Shown: piece after piece, positions 1-11,698 of the stretch
Layout of the letters: each line of letters opens with the position of its first letter
How positions within the stretch are numbered: the stretch's first letter is position 1
Origin: Anoplopoma fimbria
Lineage: Eukaryota; Chordata; Actinopteri; Perciformes; Anoplopomatidae
NCBI RefSeq assembly: GCF_027596085.1
Contig: NC_072467.1
Coordinates: 27,576,582 to 27,640,581 of the forward strand
Direction: 5' to 3'
DNA: 64,000 nt
Notes under the pieces: generated by a model
The model's database searches: none
Told to the model about the DNA's origin: nothing
The model's input: the letters and a program-made list of their open reading frames with translations, nothing else
Position numbers and translations under genes: made by a program

Positions 1-540
1 CTTTTCTTTTTTTCTTTTCTTTTTATTTGCACAATTGAAAAATATAAAAACATAACCTAGATAAATAATGTTACAGTGCAGGAAGAGGATGAAAGCACTG
101 GGCTTATTTGAAGCCTCCACCTATAATATATAAAAAATTCACAATACTATAACGAATACAAAAAGAATATACATATTGTTGAAAATGCATTTTTACAAGA
201 TATGATTTATAATAACAATACTGCATTTACTCCTACACAAAAGTAATACTACAAGTCCCAATGAATGCAACAACCACAGATTTAAAACACAAACTGAAAC
301 ACACAATAATACATCAGGAAAGTAATTACAAAACAGGGGTAAGATTGTTTTTTAAGCATCTTTTTGAAACATTTTATAGACAATTTCTTTTTTTTGTTGA
401 GTGTGAAAAGCCATTCCATAATTTGGTTCCCCTAAATCTCATCGAAAATTGACCTCTGCAAGTAAATCATTTAGGAGGATGAAGATCTGAAGTTGAGTCA
501 GAATGAACCTGTGAATTTGCTTTAAAAGAAGGTCTTGAAA

Positions 541-1268
541 TAATCTTATCAATAAAAACACAAATTTGAAAAATATTGATGTCATAAATGGTAAGAACTT
601 TACCAGTTACTTCAACTATTTAACCAGATTAAATAAAAAATATATAAAGGTCCACTTACTGTTTTTTGGAGCTTTCAGCTTCAACAGGTAAGTGGACCTT
701 TGGGAAGAATGTAATGTGGAAAGTGATGCTCTACTTTTTCCAGGTGTTTTTGTAAAGGATGGCCGGTCAGTTCACTTTTCCTAAAACTCCTCCTCAGTAG
801 GACGACGTCTGCTGCCTGAATCATAATGTTTGCTGCCAACACACTGTTATTTCCATCCAGCAGTCCAGTAAATCCTGAGCAAAGTTCAGGACTGAGAGAA
901 AGAGGTTGGGTTTGTTTGTAAAGTCTGGAAAGAAATGACCCGTTTAAATAGTTTACAGCCGTTTGGAGCAGGTTGTTGGTTTTTGGGAGTAATTTAAAGG
1001 TAGAATATGTCACTTTTCTGCATAAAAAATACGTGAAGTGTTTGTTTATTTGTTTTTGTTTTTGTTTCAAAACCGAATCTGAGAAAACAGAAAAATTATA
1101 TTTTTTAAAGATCAGAACAAAAGAACTGGAAAAATACAAAGAAAACTGCAAAAACAATAGAGCAATGTTATATGTTGTCGTCCAACTAGGGGATCCTGCT
1201 ATACCGACAAACCCCAACCCTTCAAAAGTATTGTCTCTTCTTTATGAAGCGGGAGACATTTATTAGAC
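541..1268 (-). repeat. Old dispersed repeat in a glg1 intron
   Basis: The stretch before the first glg1 exon is intronic. I see no exon in it. The block from about 541 to 1268 reads like a dispersed teleost repeat: a fold-back at 648-699, then AAAGGTAGAATATGTCACTT near 996 and a tail around 1190-1268. A 178-residue minus-strand open frame here is repeat translation, not a gene. The boundaries and the family are from memory of similar fish repeats and are uncertain. The first 540 bases are plain AT-rich intron. Confidence 0.4.
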
Positions 1269-1470
1269 ACTCTGCAGCCTGATAAATGTCCCTCCATGCA
1301 TGTAAAGATCCTTCTTACTCATCACAATATCTACCGTGCTCAATATCAGCAGAATCTCAGTTTTAATCCACAGATCATCAAACGTCAGACTCTGTGTTCG
1401 TCCTCAGCGGAGTGTAGACCTGATCCTGTGGGTCTCGGTGTGTAACCGCTTGTCTTCTCCGTTCTCTCAG

Positions 1471-1839
1471 GGTGGACGTGGTGATCTGCCTCAGCACCAC
1501 GGTGAGGAACGACACGCTGCAGGACGCCAAGGAGCAGCGGGTCTCCATCAAGTGTCGCAAACAGCTGAGGGTGGAGGAGGTGGAGATGGTAGGTTCACTG
1601 ACACTAGGGGGGGGTTAACAGACACACAGTCACAGACGTCTGATTAGTTTAGAACCACGTCTAGCTTCTTCTACAGCAGACTGACCAACGTATCATTCAA
1701 ACTTTTGTAAAACCTCAACAGGACAACAGCAAAAACATATTTTGTTGAAAGTTTCTGCTCTTCTCTTGAGATGTTTCCTTAAGTTTTTTCTTCCTCTCCT
1801 GCACAGATTTAAGGTGTTTTTTCTGTAAATCCACTAAAC

Positions 1840-1873
<34 letters not shown>

Positions 1874-3636
1874 GTCTCTCGCTCTCTCTCTCTGCAGTCG
1901 GAGGACATCCGTCTGGAGCCGGAGCTGTACGACTCCTGTAAGCAGGACATCAACCGACTGTGTCAGAACGTCGCCTTTGGAAACGCACAGGTCAGCGGCT
2001 AATAATTATATATAAATGTCAGTATGGTGCCAACGGTATCTGTGAACTCTGTTTAACTGTAATAAAACGTTTGCCGTAAAGAACAAAAACTGTCAGTGTC
2101 TCAAACGTCCAGCAGGTGGCGTTTTTTTTAATCATTGTTTCTACTGAGACAACAGCAGAGAGCAAATCTACTCTGATGACAAAAACCATTTCACACAGAA
2201 AGAGCTGTTTCTTTTTAACATTCAAAGCTTCTTTTGAGGTCTTTGTTGTCATATTTTATGACGTCATCACCCAAAATAAATTCTTCAATTTGAATAAAAA
2301 GATCAATCTGATTCAATTAATTATTCGTACTGTTTTACAAATTCCTTTCTTTTGAGAAAATGTTGTTTTTAAAAGGCTAAACGCCAACAAATATAGATTA
2401 ATGCAGAATACTTTGTTAGATCAAAACTTGCAGTGGACTTTGGAATCGATAACATCTATCTTTTTTTCAGGAAGGAGAGACTTTAGGACTTTATTACACT
2501 CTGAAGTTACTGGAAAGGTTTTGATCAAAGAAGTTTGAAAACAATCCTACTCAGCAGTAATTTACCAACTTGTGTAAACACAAACTGTCGATCACTTTGA
2601 CTGTTTTGTTAACAAAATGTCTATCAGACCTTCTGTCAGGTAAAATTCAGGATGTATGATGGAATCTTTTTATGCAATCGAAGTCTGGACTACGATTTAT
2701 TTTCCTTTAAAGTTTATGCTTTAGGTCAGGTGAGACAATGTGTGACGTAAAAAGCATTTATCATTTAGTGGAAAGGTGACACAAAGTCCTGCAAACAGGA
2801 CTTGATTGTTGGAAAAAAAATTGAAAACGTAAAAATGTTTATATTTGCAGTTGTGACCTCTGTCTTTGTTGATGCTCCAGTTTGAAAGATACGAGATGTT
2901 CTGCGTCACATCGGTCGGTTTCTGTCTCTGTAGGTCATCGAGTGTCTGAAGGAGAACAAGCGTCAGCTGACTCAGCGATGCCACCAGCGGATCTTCAAGC
3001 TGCAGGAGGTGGAGATGGTTGATCCTGAGCTGGACTACCAGCTGATGAGAGTCTGCAAGCACATGATCAGGGTAAGGCCAGTAAAACCAGCAGCACATGA
3101 TCAGGGTAAGGCCAGTAAAACCAGCACCACATGATCAGGGTAAGGCCAGTAAAACCAGCACCACATGATCAGGGTAAGGCCAGTAAAACCAGCACCACAT
3201 GATCAGGGTAAGGCCAGTAAAACCAGTCAGCTATATAGCTATGGTGAAATGGTCCAACAACTTGTGTTGCCCAGTTAAGTGTTGAAGTGAAGCGCTAACG
3301 TTAGCTAGCATTATGTGTTTGTTTGCCATGTGACAAACACAAATATCACCTGTTAGCTTTGTTTCAACACTTACAAGTCAAGTGTTTGGACCATATAGTT
3401 CCACATTGACGTTGTGACAGAGGAGCAAAATGGCCGCCGTGTACTTGTAGTTAAATGAACTGCAGTGTGTTTTGTTCGTAGCATGAGTTTGGTGTGAATG
3501 TGTGTTTTTCAGCGGTTCTGTACGGAGTCGGAGGGAAAGAACACTCTCCAGTGTCTGAAGCAGAACAAGAACAGCGAGCTGATGGATCCTAAATGCAAAC
3601 AGATGATCACCAAGAGACAGATCACCCAGAACACAG

Positions 3637-3716
<80 letters not shown>

Positions 3717-6700
3717 GGCTTAATTAACACATCCAAGACCACAAGTATAACTGCTGTACTCGTCTGTGTTTCTTCAGACTACAGGTTGAACCCGGTTCTG
3801 AGGAAAGCCTGTAAAGCCGACATCCCCAAGTTCTGTCAGCCGATCCTGAACAAGGCGACAGCCGACAGCGAGCTGGAGGGTCAGGTGATCGGCTGCCTCA
3901 AGCTCAAATACGCCGACCAGGTGAGTGACTTTGATCGTCTTCGCTGTAAACAACACGTCCAACATGCTGTTTCACTGTTTTTCATCATGGAGGTCTGAAG
4001 CATCACACTGAGGGTTTATCTTCATGTTCAATCATAGATTGATTTCTGCTTCTGCACTGAACAGTCACATTTGAACAGCTCGGTATTTTAACAAAGACAA
4101 AACTATGATTTTTGTGGCAGATGCAGAAGTCTCTTAAAGCTGCATTCTCTCTGCTGTCCACCAGGGGGCGACTCCTCTGGTTGTATAGAAGTCTATGAGA
4201 AAATGACTCTACTTCTCTCTTGATTTATTCCCTCAGTAAACATTGTAAACATGAGTTTATGGTCTCAATCTCTAGTTTCAAGTCTTCTTCAATACAGCAT
4301 GATGTTCATTTAGTAAATGATGCTCCATTTAGAGTCAAACAGACCATAAAGCAGGGGATGCTTTAGGGCGGGGCTACACACTGATTGACAGGTCGACACC
4401 AGAGACGTATACGGCGTCTCTACGTCACTCCTCCTCAGTCCATATATGGTCACTTCCTGTTCACTGGTTTTCAAAAGTAATTATTTCTGTCATATAAATA
4501 TATAAATCTAAATATTTGTGTTTCTGTGTTTGTGTCGTGACAGCGTTTGTCTCCAGACTGCGAGGCTCAGATCCAGGTCATCCTGCAGGAGTCGGCGCTG
4601 GACTACAGACTGGACCCTCAGCTGCAGATCCACTGCACACAAGAGGTTCACACCTTTCTGATTCTATTATACTACACTCATACTAGGACACATTTTCTGA
4701 ATACGGGCTGTGTTGATTCCTCTGTGGATGTAGAATTTTGCATTTTGATAAAAAAAAGACGTAAAAATATCTCTTTTATAATATTGGACCTTTTAATGAA
4801 ACCCGAAATACAGAAGAGAACACTGAACTATATTATTTACTCCTTACTTAATTCATCAGATCAGGGGGGATACTTTATATTTATCCTTTATAAGTATACT
4901 ATACTGTATAATGAAGTACTGGACTCACCTGGAATACATTGTAATGTGACCTTAAGTCCAGCAGGGGGCGATGACGACACATTCACTGTAGAAACTACTG
5001 CTGTCATTGGTAGTTTAGGTGATACTGGCTGCTGTGATTGGCTGAAAGGACTACTGTCAAAAACCTCTAAATGTAAAGAATATATGTGAAAGTCCCTCTG
5101 AAGACATCAAAATACTTAAACTCTTCTTTCATCATCATCCCAACAGAGATTTGGTTCAAAATGCTCACATCAAACCTGCTGAAAAGCAACAAACAGCAAT
5201 GATATTAAAATATATTGAATAAGTAAATGACACAAATGTAAAAGCTCTGTCGGTTCAGATCCCCGTTGGTCCTAAAATGAATTCTGTCAAACATCAAAAG
5301 ATGAGGAATCAACACTGATTGATGCTGACGGAACGTGACGAGTGGAAATTGTTGCAGCTGATGTCGATGATATGCAAATGATCATCTGGCTGCAAGAACA
5401 AAGAGTCATTTTTACATAAGTGACTCAAACAGTGGGGGTTCGCTGCCTTGCTCAGAGGCTCTTTGGCACACAACAGCTGTTTTAATGACCCCGTGTGTGT
5501 GTTCAGATTTCCAGGCTGTGTCCGGAGGAGGCGGCGGCTCAGGAGCAGACGGGGCAGGTGGAGGAGTGTCTGAAGGTCAACCTGCTGAAGATCAAACAGG
5601 ACGGATGTAAGAAGGTAAACAAGCTCTCTGCTGCCTTCACTGACCGCCGAGGAGGGGAGGAAACCGCAGCGTCAGGATGGACAATCTGTACAGACACTCA
5701 CTTATTTTTTAATTTTAAAACACAACAGTTTCCTCCATTGTCATTAACAGAATTCATGATTATTAAAATACTAATAACAATTTTAATTATAATAATTAAA
5801 TTAAAATATAAAGAGTGAAAAAATAATGAGCCGTTTCCGTTGAAAAGGAGAAAATATATTTTACAGAATCTCATTTTCAGTATCAATTACGAGCCATTTC
5901 TTCAGACTTCATGGTATGAAACCTTCCTCCTCCTCATCTTCCTCCTGCAGGAGGTGCTGAACATGCTGAAGGAGAGTAAGGCGGACATCTTCGTCGACCC
6001 CGTCCTCCACACGGCGTGCGCTCTGGACATCAAACATCAGTGTGCAGCCATCCCACCTGGCAGAGGGCGACGTGAGTCCACAAACAAACAAATACAAAAT
6101 CACACAGTTTTGATTTTATTGACTTGTTTTTTAGATTGAACTGTATTGATTAAAAGTTTGATTAAGTACATTTTGTTTTGCTATTTAGATGTTTTAACAT
6201 AAATTGTGCTGAGACGCTTTTTCTATTTATTTAAGTCTTTAATTTAAGTCTACAAAAATTATTTGTTTAATTAGTTCATCAGCGTTAAAATAAAGATGTT
6301 TTATAAACTGTATAAAAGGAGACTAAAAAGCTTCTTACATTCGTCTCTAAATCATCAATACAATAGAAATCAAGTTTATTGTTCTGTTGTCTCTCAGAGA
6401 TGTCGTGTCTGATGGAGGCGCTGCAGGACAAACGAGTTCGTCTGCAGCCGGAGTGCAAGAAGAGACTTCAGGACCGAATCGACATGTGGAGCTACGCTGC
6501 CAAGGTGAGAGAGAGAGAGAGAGAGAGTCAGTTCACACAGAGGAACAGGATGTTTAGCTTCCTCTGACTTTGGTGTAGTACTGAATATATAAAAGAGGTT
6601 TTTTTTCAAGCTCTAAAAAAGGAAATTCAACTAAAAGGTCTTTTAAATTTAAACAATTGGTTTTAAAACTAGTTTTTTTTAAAGAGAATGTTAATTTAAT

Positions 6701-7606
6701 GAGTGAGAGTTCTTTGTATTAGCTGGAACTTTCTGAAGTTTTGGAAAAACGTCACAAAATGTTATAAAACAAAAAAGACAACAATAAAATGCAGCCGTTT
6801 AAATGCTTAAAGCTTTCGTCCTCAACTAAACATAAACTGTGTAAGAGCTGCTTTACATTTACTTTTCTTATTTTCTTGATAGTGTTTTGAAAAGCTGTAA
6901 ATCTTTTATTTATTTGAACAATTCGCTGCTCAAATTCCAGCTTAAAATCTGTTTTAATCAGATTCAAGTTGGCATTTAAAACTGGGTGAATAAGATGCAT
7001 AAACAGTTTGAATGTTCTTCTTATTTTGAAATTGATTTAATGAGCTATATAGCATAATTTTAAGGGGGTCCTTTTATTTTTAAAATAATTGAATAAGCTG
7101 CATAAAATTGAGTTTAAAGGGTGTTTTTATTTTGAAATTAATGGGATGAGAAACAAAGTCTGTTTTTTTTAGTTTTTTTTTATTTATTTTTTAAAGGGAA
7201 CATTTATTTGAAACTAATTTAATGAGCTGTGCAATATGTAAATAGAATAGGCTTTTATTTTGAAATTAATGGAATGAGCTATTTAAAACCTGTTTTTAAA
7301 TGGGCGTTTAATTTGAAACTGAGTTAACAAACTGTATAAAATCAGTTTTAAAGGGGATTTTATATTGGAATCCATTAAATGAGGATGCATGAAGCAGACT
7401 GATGTGAACTCGGCTGTCCTGTCCTCACTTCCTGTCAGGTGGCCCCCGCCGAGGGCTTCTCAGACCTCGCCATGCAGGTGATGACGTCCCCGTCCAAGAA
7501 CTACATCCTGACGGTGATCGGTGCCGGCGTGGCGCTGCTCTTCGTGATGGGGCTGCTCTGCGGCCGCTTCACCAAGCGCCTCACCCAGGAGCTGAAGGAC
7601 AGGTAG
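1471..7606 (+). CDS. glg1: glg1, Golgi apparatus protein 1 (C-terminal ten exons, partial)
   Basis: C-terminal third of GLG1 (MG-160, ESL-1, cysteine-rich FGF receptor), a type I Golgi membrane glycoprotein that binds FGFs and carries E-selectin ligand glycans. Coding exons: 1471-1588, 1898-1990, 2934-3071, 3513-3636, 3778-3920, 4544-4645, 5507-5614, 5951-6071, 6398-6504, 7439-7606. They join in frame to 406 residues and stop at TAG 7604-7606. The luminal part consists of repeated Cys-rich modules (VEECLKVNLLKIK, SCLMEALQDKRVRLQPECKK) with the family pattern of paired Cys about 60 residues apart. Near-identity to vertebrate GLG1 is clear in QNKNSELMDPKCKQMITKRQ and LKESKADIFVDPVLHTACAL. The last exon encodes the membrane span and a short basic tail. 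Upstream exons (about two thirds of the usual ~1180 residues) lie before the window. Microsatellites abut several splice sites. Confidence 0.97.
2934..3071 (+). CDS. glg1: glg1 exon carrying the duplicated splice donor
   Basis: Encodes 46 residues of a Cys-rich repeat, from VIECLKENKRQLTQRCHQ to RVCKHMIR. The acceptor is TGTAG before 2934. I place the exon end at AGG 3071 because the next exon resumes with RFCTESEG, matching the family's KRFCPE. The donor is GTAAGG at 3072, and the same exon end plus donor recurs four more times directly downstream (next entry). Confidence 0.93.
3061..3226 (+). repeat. 34-bp tandem array made from an exon end and its 5' splice donor
   Basis: ACATGATCAGGGTAAGGCCA, followed by GTAAAACCAGCA, occurs five times at a strict 34-bp period (starts 3061, 3095, 3129, 3163, 3197). 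The first copy includes the last 11 coding bases of the glg1 exon and its donor at 3072. Further intact GTAAGG donors lie at 3106, 3140, 3174 and 3208. The copies are almost identical, so the expansion is recent. One extra unit adds 34 nt and shifts the frame; three units (102 nt) keep the frame but bring in a TGA. Confidence 0.95.
3637..3777 (+). repeat. Very short glg1 intron mostly composed of (CA)n
   Basis: The intron between the exons ending at 3636 and starting at 3778 is only 141 nt. The donor GTACAC runs straight into about 38 CA units (3639-3714), leaving roughly 60 nt for branch point and acceptor (TTCTTCAG). hnRNP L is known to bind intronic CA repeats, so repeat length could affect splicing here; that is inference. 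Confidence 0.95.
4134..4470 (+). repeat. Dispersed repeat family A, copy 1 (glg1 intron)
   Basis: Carries the family markers CCACCAGGGGGCGACTCC, AGAAGTCTATGAGAAAATGA, GGGCGGGGCTACACACTGAT and CACTTCCTGTTCACTGG. It fills about half of the intron 3921-4543. It is one of seven copies seen in this window; this one lacks the end segment present in copies 4 and 6. Confidence 0.9.
4544..4645 (+). CDS. glg1: glg1 exon with a weak splice donor
   Basis: Encodes RLSPDCEAQIQVILQ through CTQE, continuing in the next exon as ISRLCPEEAAAQEQ, as in other vertebrates (SDEISSLC). The exon must therefore end at 4645 (GAG), giving the donor GAG|GTTCAC. This matches the consensus at the G, T and preceding AG but lacks the +3 purine and +5 G that the other exons have. 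No better GT lies close by that keeps the frame. Confidence 0.9.
7439..7606 (+). CDS. glg1: glg1 last exon: membrane anchor and cytoplasmic tail
   Basis: Reads VAPAEGFSDLAMQVMTSPSK, then a hydrophobic span of about 20 residues (YILTVIGAGVALLFVMGLL), then the short basic tail CGRFTKRLTQELKDR and a stop. The luminal linker and tail closely match vertebrate GLG1, in which the tail governs Golgi retention. The preceding acceptor is CCTGTCAG. Confidence 0.97.
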   Translation: MAPAEGFSDLAMQVMTSPSKNYILTVIGAGVALLFVMGLLCGRFTKRLTQELKDR

Positions 7607-8193
7607 ACCCCGCCTCCTCCGGGGTCAGGACACACCCACAAGAAAAAAACCGCGACCACCGCTGACGAGAACCATACACCCCCCCCTGCCCGTCATTTAC
7701 CCCCCTCCTCTCCTCTCTCCTCCACCTCCCCCGATTCATTAACAAACACCCTTTGCCTCTTCTTCCATCGCTGGAATGACATTACCCACAATCCTGCAGA
7801 CGACAGTGGGCTTGATCAGTGACTCACCTGCTCTTCCTTCCGCTACATGAGCCCCGCCCACTCCCCAGGAGGCCACGCCCCCTGTCGCCGCCTCTTCTTC
7901 TTCTTCTCTTCCCGAGCTTCAACACAGACTGCAGGGTCCTCCTGCGGGTTAACTCCACCCACCTGATGTAGATGCAGTATTACTCCGCAGTTTTTTTTTT
8001 TCTTCTTCCTCCTCCCCCTTGGCTGTAGGGTGATGGGGGGGGGGGAAGGAGGGGGAGGGGCTTGTAAGAATATGGGGTTCAGAGGTCAAGATATGGGGGT
8101 GAAGGAGACGAATGAAATCATATTGTAAATGTGTAGAAAGTGGGAAATGCTCATGTATAGAGCAGTTTAATGACTCCAGTATTTTAATGACTA

Positions 8194-8195
<2 letters not shown>

Positions 8196-8287
<92 letters not shown>
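8196..8287 (+). repeat. (GT)n microsatellite in the glg1 3'UTR
   Basis: An uninterrupted dinucleotide run of about 46 units, followed by imperfect TG blocks to about 8315. If transcribed it is a (UG)n tract, the known RNA ligand of TDP-43 and CELF proteins. Confidence 0.97.
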
Positions 8288-8289
<2 letters not shown>

Positions 8290-9552
8290 TGTGTGTGTAT
8301 GATGTGTGTGTGTGTTAAACTGTCTTTCTACCACCATACTGTTCTAGTTTGTCGTCCTGCTAAAGGGGTTTTCGGGGTTTGTTTTGGCTCTGGATATTTT
8401 GTTTCTTTGTTGCTGATTGTTAGTTAGATTTTAACGCCATGGGACTGCCGGGCGGGTGGGGTCAACCAGCCAGCCCTCCACGGAGCCACAGATGAGAGGA
8501 GGTTGAGTGCACGTGTCACAAACACTCCCAGGGTGATGGGGGGGAGGAGGGGGAGGGGCTTTCAAGGTCACAGACTGTCACAAACACTCCCGCCGGCTCG
8601 CTTTTTTTTTTTTTTTTCCCGTTACAGCAGGAATTACTTGTGGATATATTTTTAATTTGTATTCTTTCTGAAACGGCAGACTTGGCAACCTCAGCTCCTC
8701 TAATGCAGTCCAATCTTTTTTTTTTTTTTTTTTCTTTTTTTTAAAGAATTGTTTTAACTTTTTTCCCAGCCCAACCTGTGCCATAAACGCACCACGCACG
8801 TCCAGTTTAGATGATCGTTCAGAGGCTCCAGCAGCCGGTTGGGACGCTTGTTTCCAGTGAGGAGTCGTCCCAGTCTGATCCAGGACTGGGTGGGAGCAGA
8901 CAGACTGGGAGGGGGGGGGGGGCAAACTGGCTTCTGACTCTTTATTTTTTTTTCCAGTCATGAACCGTTGGTACGGGAGAAGCTGACCGCAATGCAGGAC
9001 AAAAAAACCAGAAAAAAACCAGAATAAAGAAATGAAAAGATTCTAGATTATTATAGAGATGTGAACATTTTTGTGTGAAGATGATACTGGAATCATTGCA
9101 CATTTTCCGTCTTTTTTTTATATATCTATAAATATATATATATTGTTTTGTCATAGCCTTATTTATTTGTTTACTAATGGTCAAAGTTTTTTTTTTTCTA
9201 TGATTTGAATGTTCTCTGGTTGCCTTTTTTCTCCACCGAGCGAGCGTCCCTCCTACTGTGAGGGAGGGGGCGAAGGTTTGGCCTCCTCCGGGCATCAACC
9301 TGCTTTACGGTATGACAGTGAACGCCTGTCCAACACGGCGTCCGGTTCTTTATCGACGCCTCGTTTCCAGATCTTGTGAACGTTTTTTTGAGTCGGAGCA
9401 TCGATATCTGTAATGTGACGATACTTTGGGGATGACCACTGGTGCGTTCGTGCACCGTCACAGCTGATCAGCTATGTGGATACGAAGAAGTTTCACTTTG
9501 CTACATCTGTCCTTCACAAAAGCAGTCTTTTTAAGACATAATAATCATAATA

Positions 9553-9790
9553 TTAAAGGTGCAGTGTGCAGGATTTGGCGCCATCTAGTGGTGAGGTTGC
9601 AGATTGCAACCAGACCGAAACCTCCCATGTGTCCAGCGTTTAAAGTCGAAGTTTGGTTTGTCCATTGTGGGCTACTGTAGAAACATGGAGGCCGGCTCCG
9701 TGAAAAGAAAAACATACAATAACATATACATATATACATAATATACAATAACAAACACTGTACCTTTTTTTTAAAAATCTACCTTTAACC
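9553..9790 (+). repeat. Dispersed repeat family D, copy in the glg1 3'UTR
   Basis: Begins AAAGGTGCAGTGTGCAGGAT and contains TTTGGCGCCATCTAGTGG, GCAGATTGCAACC and GGGCTACTGTAGAAACATGG. The same order of blocks recurs at 62408-62600 (GCGCCATCTAGTGGTGAAG, GGGCTACCGTAGAAACATCG), so it is an interspersed element exonised into the 3'UTR. Confidence 0.85.
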
Positions 9791-10478
9791 ATTAAACTGG
9801 AATATGAAATTTATCTGAAGTTTTTCTCTATTTGGTTCCAGCCCCCAAAATGAACCAAACTACAGGTGTGAAAGCGAAAAAAACAAACTTCAACCGGTCG
9901 TCTCATTATCACAAGTTGTCTTTTGTAGTTTTCTTTCTGCTTCGTCACATCAGTGCCGAGTAAATGAACCTTAACGTGAGCGGAGGAAAGAGAAACACGC
10001 ACAAAAAGAAAGGGCAGAAAAAAACACAAACTGGACAAGAAAATGGGTTTTAATCTCCAAGGTCCACTTAATAGCTTTTTGTTTGTTTGTTTGTTTAAAA
10101 AAAAGGGGTGGGGCTTGGACTGCATCTGGCGGTCTTCTTCGGTTGACCGGAGCCGGGTCGGGTGTTTGATTTCTCTGGATCTGTATTTTTCTGCTTTGCT
10201 TCTGCTCAACTTGCAGTTTGATGCCGGAGGAAAAAGGCGTTTCTTTCCGTTGTTACCGTATGTCGGGGGCAAAGGTCAAACTCCTTTTTGTTTAGTTTTT
10301 TTTCCTGTCTGACGGTTGCCGTGGTGACCGCCGCCCCCCCTGCTTGTAAATGAGATGTTGAACTGCCTTCACGTTTTATTTCTTCATCTGACGTCGTGTT
10401 TTTATCAAAGCGTGCCTACTCGTCGTCCCGCCGAGGGATCCCGCTGTACAGAACATCCCAGAACCCCCTGCAGCACCG

Positions 10479-10649
<171 letters not shown>

Positions 10650-10882
10650 GCCCACAGATTCTGGACTGCGATCTCCGTTTCCTCGCCGTTCTCGTCCATA
10701 TCGATGACGACTAGAACTTTTTCTTTTTTTAAGTTTGTGATTTAAGATCTTTTTCTTTTAACGATGTTTTTTGTCTGATTACATTGAACTCGTGATCATC
10801 TGATTTATGGTTTTCTCCCGTTTCCTTTTTTTTTTCGGTTTCTTTTTCTGTACAGATGAAAATTGGACAGTTTGTTAATAAT

Positions 10883-10888
10883 AATAAA
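10883..10888 (+). promoter_or_regulatory. glg1: glg1 polyadenylation signal
   Basis: AATAAA in the context TTAATAATAATAAAGTCTGC, followed by T/GT-rich sequence (TTTCTATTC, GTCCGTTGTGTTC) suitable as a downstream element. It is the last good signal before the transition to repeat-bearing intergenic DNA. Confidence 0.7.
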
Positions 10889-11213
10889 GTCTGCAAGGTT
10901 TCTATTCTATAGTCCGTTGTGTTCATTGATTACCGTCTTTAGAAGATTGATTCTTCTCAAACGAAGCTCAGTCTCAAACCAACAGTGAATTTATTTATTA
11001 ATGAGTATTGTCTTCTTGGTATTATTGTATTTCTTGGTTTGTTTTTGAAAAATTGTCTACGGTAGTAAACCGGAGGAAGGAGAGCAGACATTGGCTCAGG
11101 AGAGGCTCGTTGGGTAGCCGGCTCTTTTCCATCGACCTCGGCCGCCTGAGACTGTTAAACCCAACCAGTTGCTCTTACGCTCATTTTCTATAATCCCTGT
11201 AATTTTAGTATGA

Positions 11214-11442
11214 AAGCATGGTGGAATTAGCAAGTTAGCCAGCTAACTAACCAGCTGCTATAGGAGTAGATTTCAACATCATAACGATTAATCCACACAC
11301 AATAACGGCGTACAAAAGCACATTGCTATCGCCAGGAAATGTGACAGCTTGTTTGGATCTTTTTCTGTAACCAGAGTGGCGTACTGCAAGCTAGCTAAGT
11401 AGCCATGTGTCCGCTAGTTAGCCTGCTAATTCCACCATGCTT
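11214..11442. mobile_element. MITE-like element with terminal inverted repeats
   Basis: The left end AAGCATGGTGGAATTAGCA is the exact reverse complement of the right end TGCTAATTCCACCATGCTT, about 229 bp apart. There is no coding capacity inside. A related, shortened copy at 45786-45961 has the same inverted ends plus shared internal blocks (AGCACATTGCTATC versus AGCACAATGCTATC, and TTTCTGTAACCAG). I could not identify clear target-site duplications by eye. Confidence 0.75.
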
Positions 11443-11698
11443 TGGTGCTACCTTAGTTACATTAGCCTGTTAGCAACATTTCTCTTTATCTCTCTAATAG
11501 TTTAGCGTCTTGAGTCCCAGCAGCCGTGACGATGGCAATTTTTGAACCCAATAAAACAGAGATGACATTTTCCATGTGTGACTTTGGTCCACTGAGGTGG
11601 TTAGTGTTAACCTCCACTCTTTCATTTGTTTTTCCTCCAGCTAACACTGAAAAAAACTTGACGTCGGCTGTGAAAGTGTGAGGAATTAGACATCATAG

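Noticed and set aside
681..1217. Minus-strand 178-residue frame starting MGFVGIAGSPSW
   Set aside because: Lies in a glg1 intron over a dispersed repeat, has no family features and no splice context.
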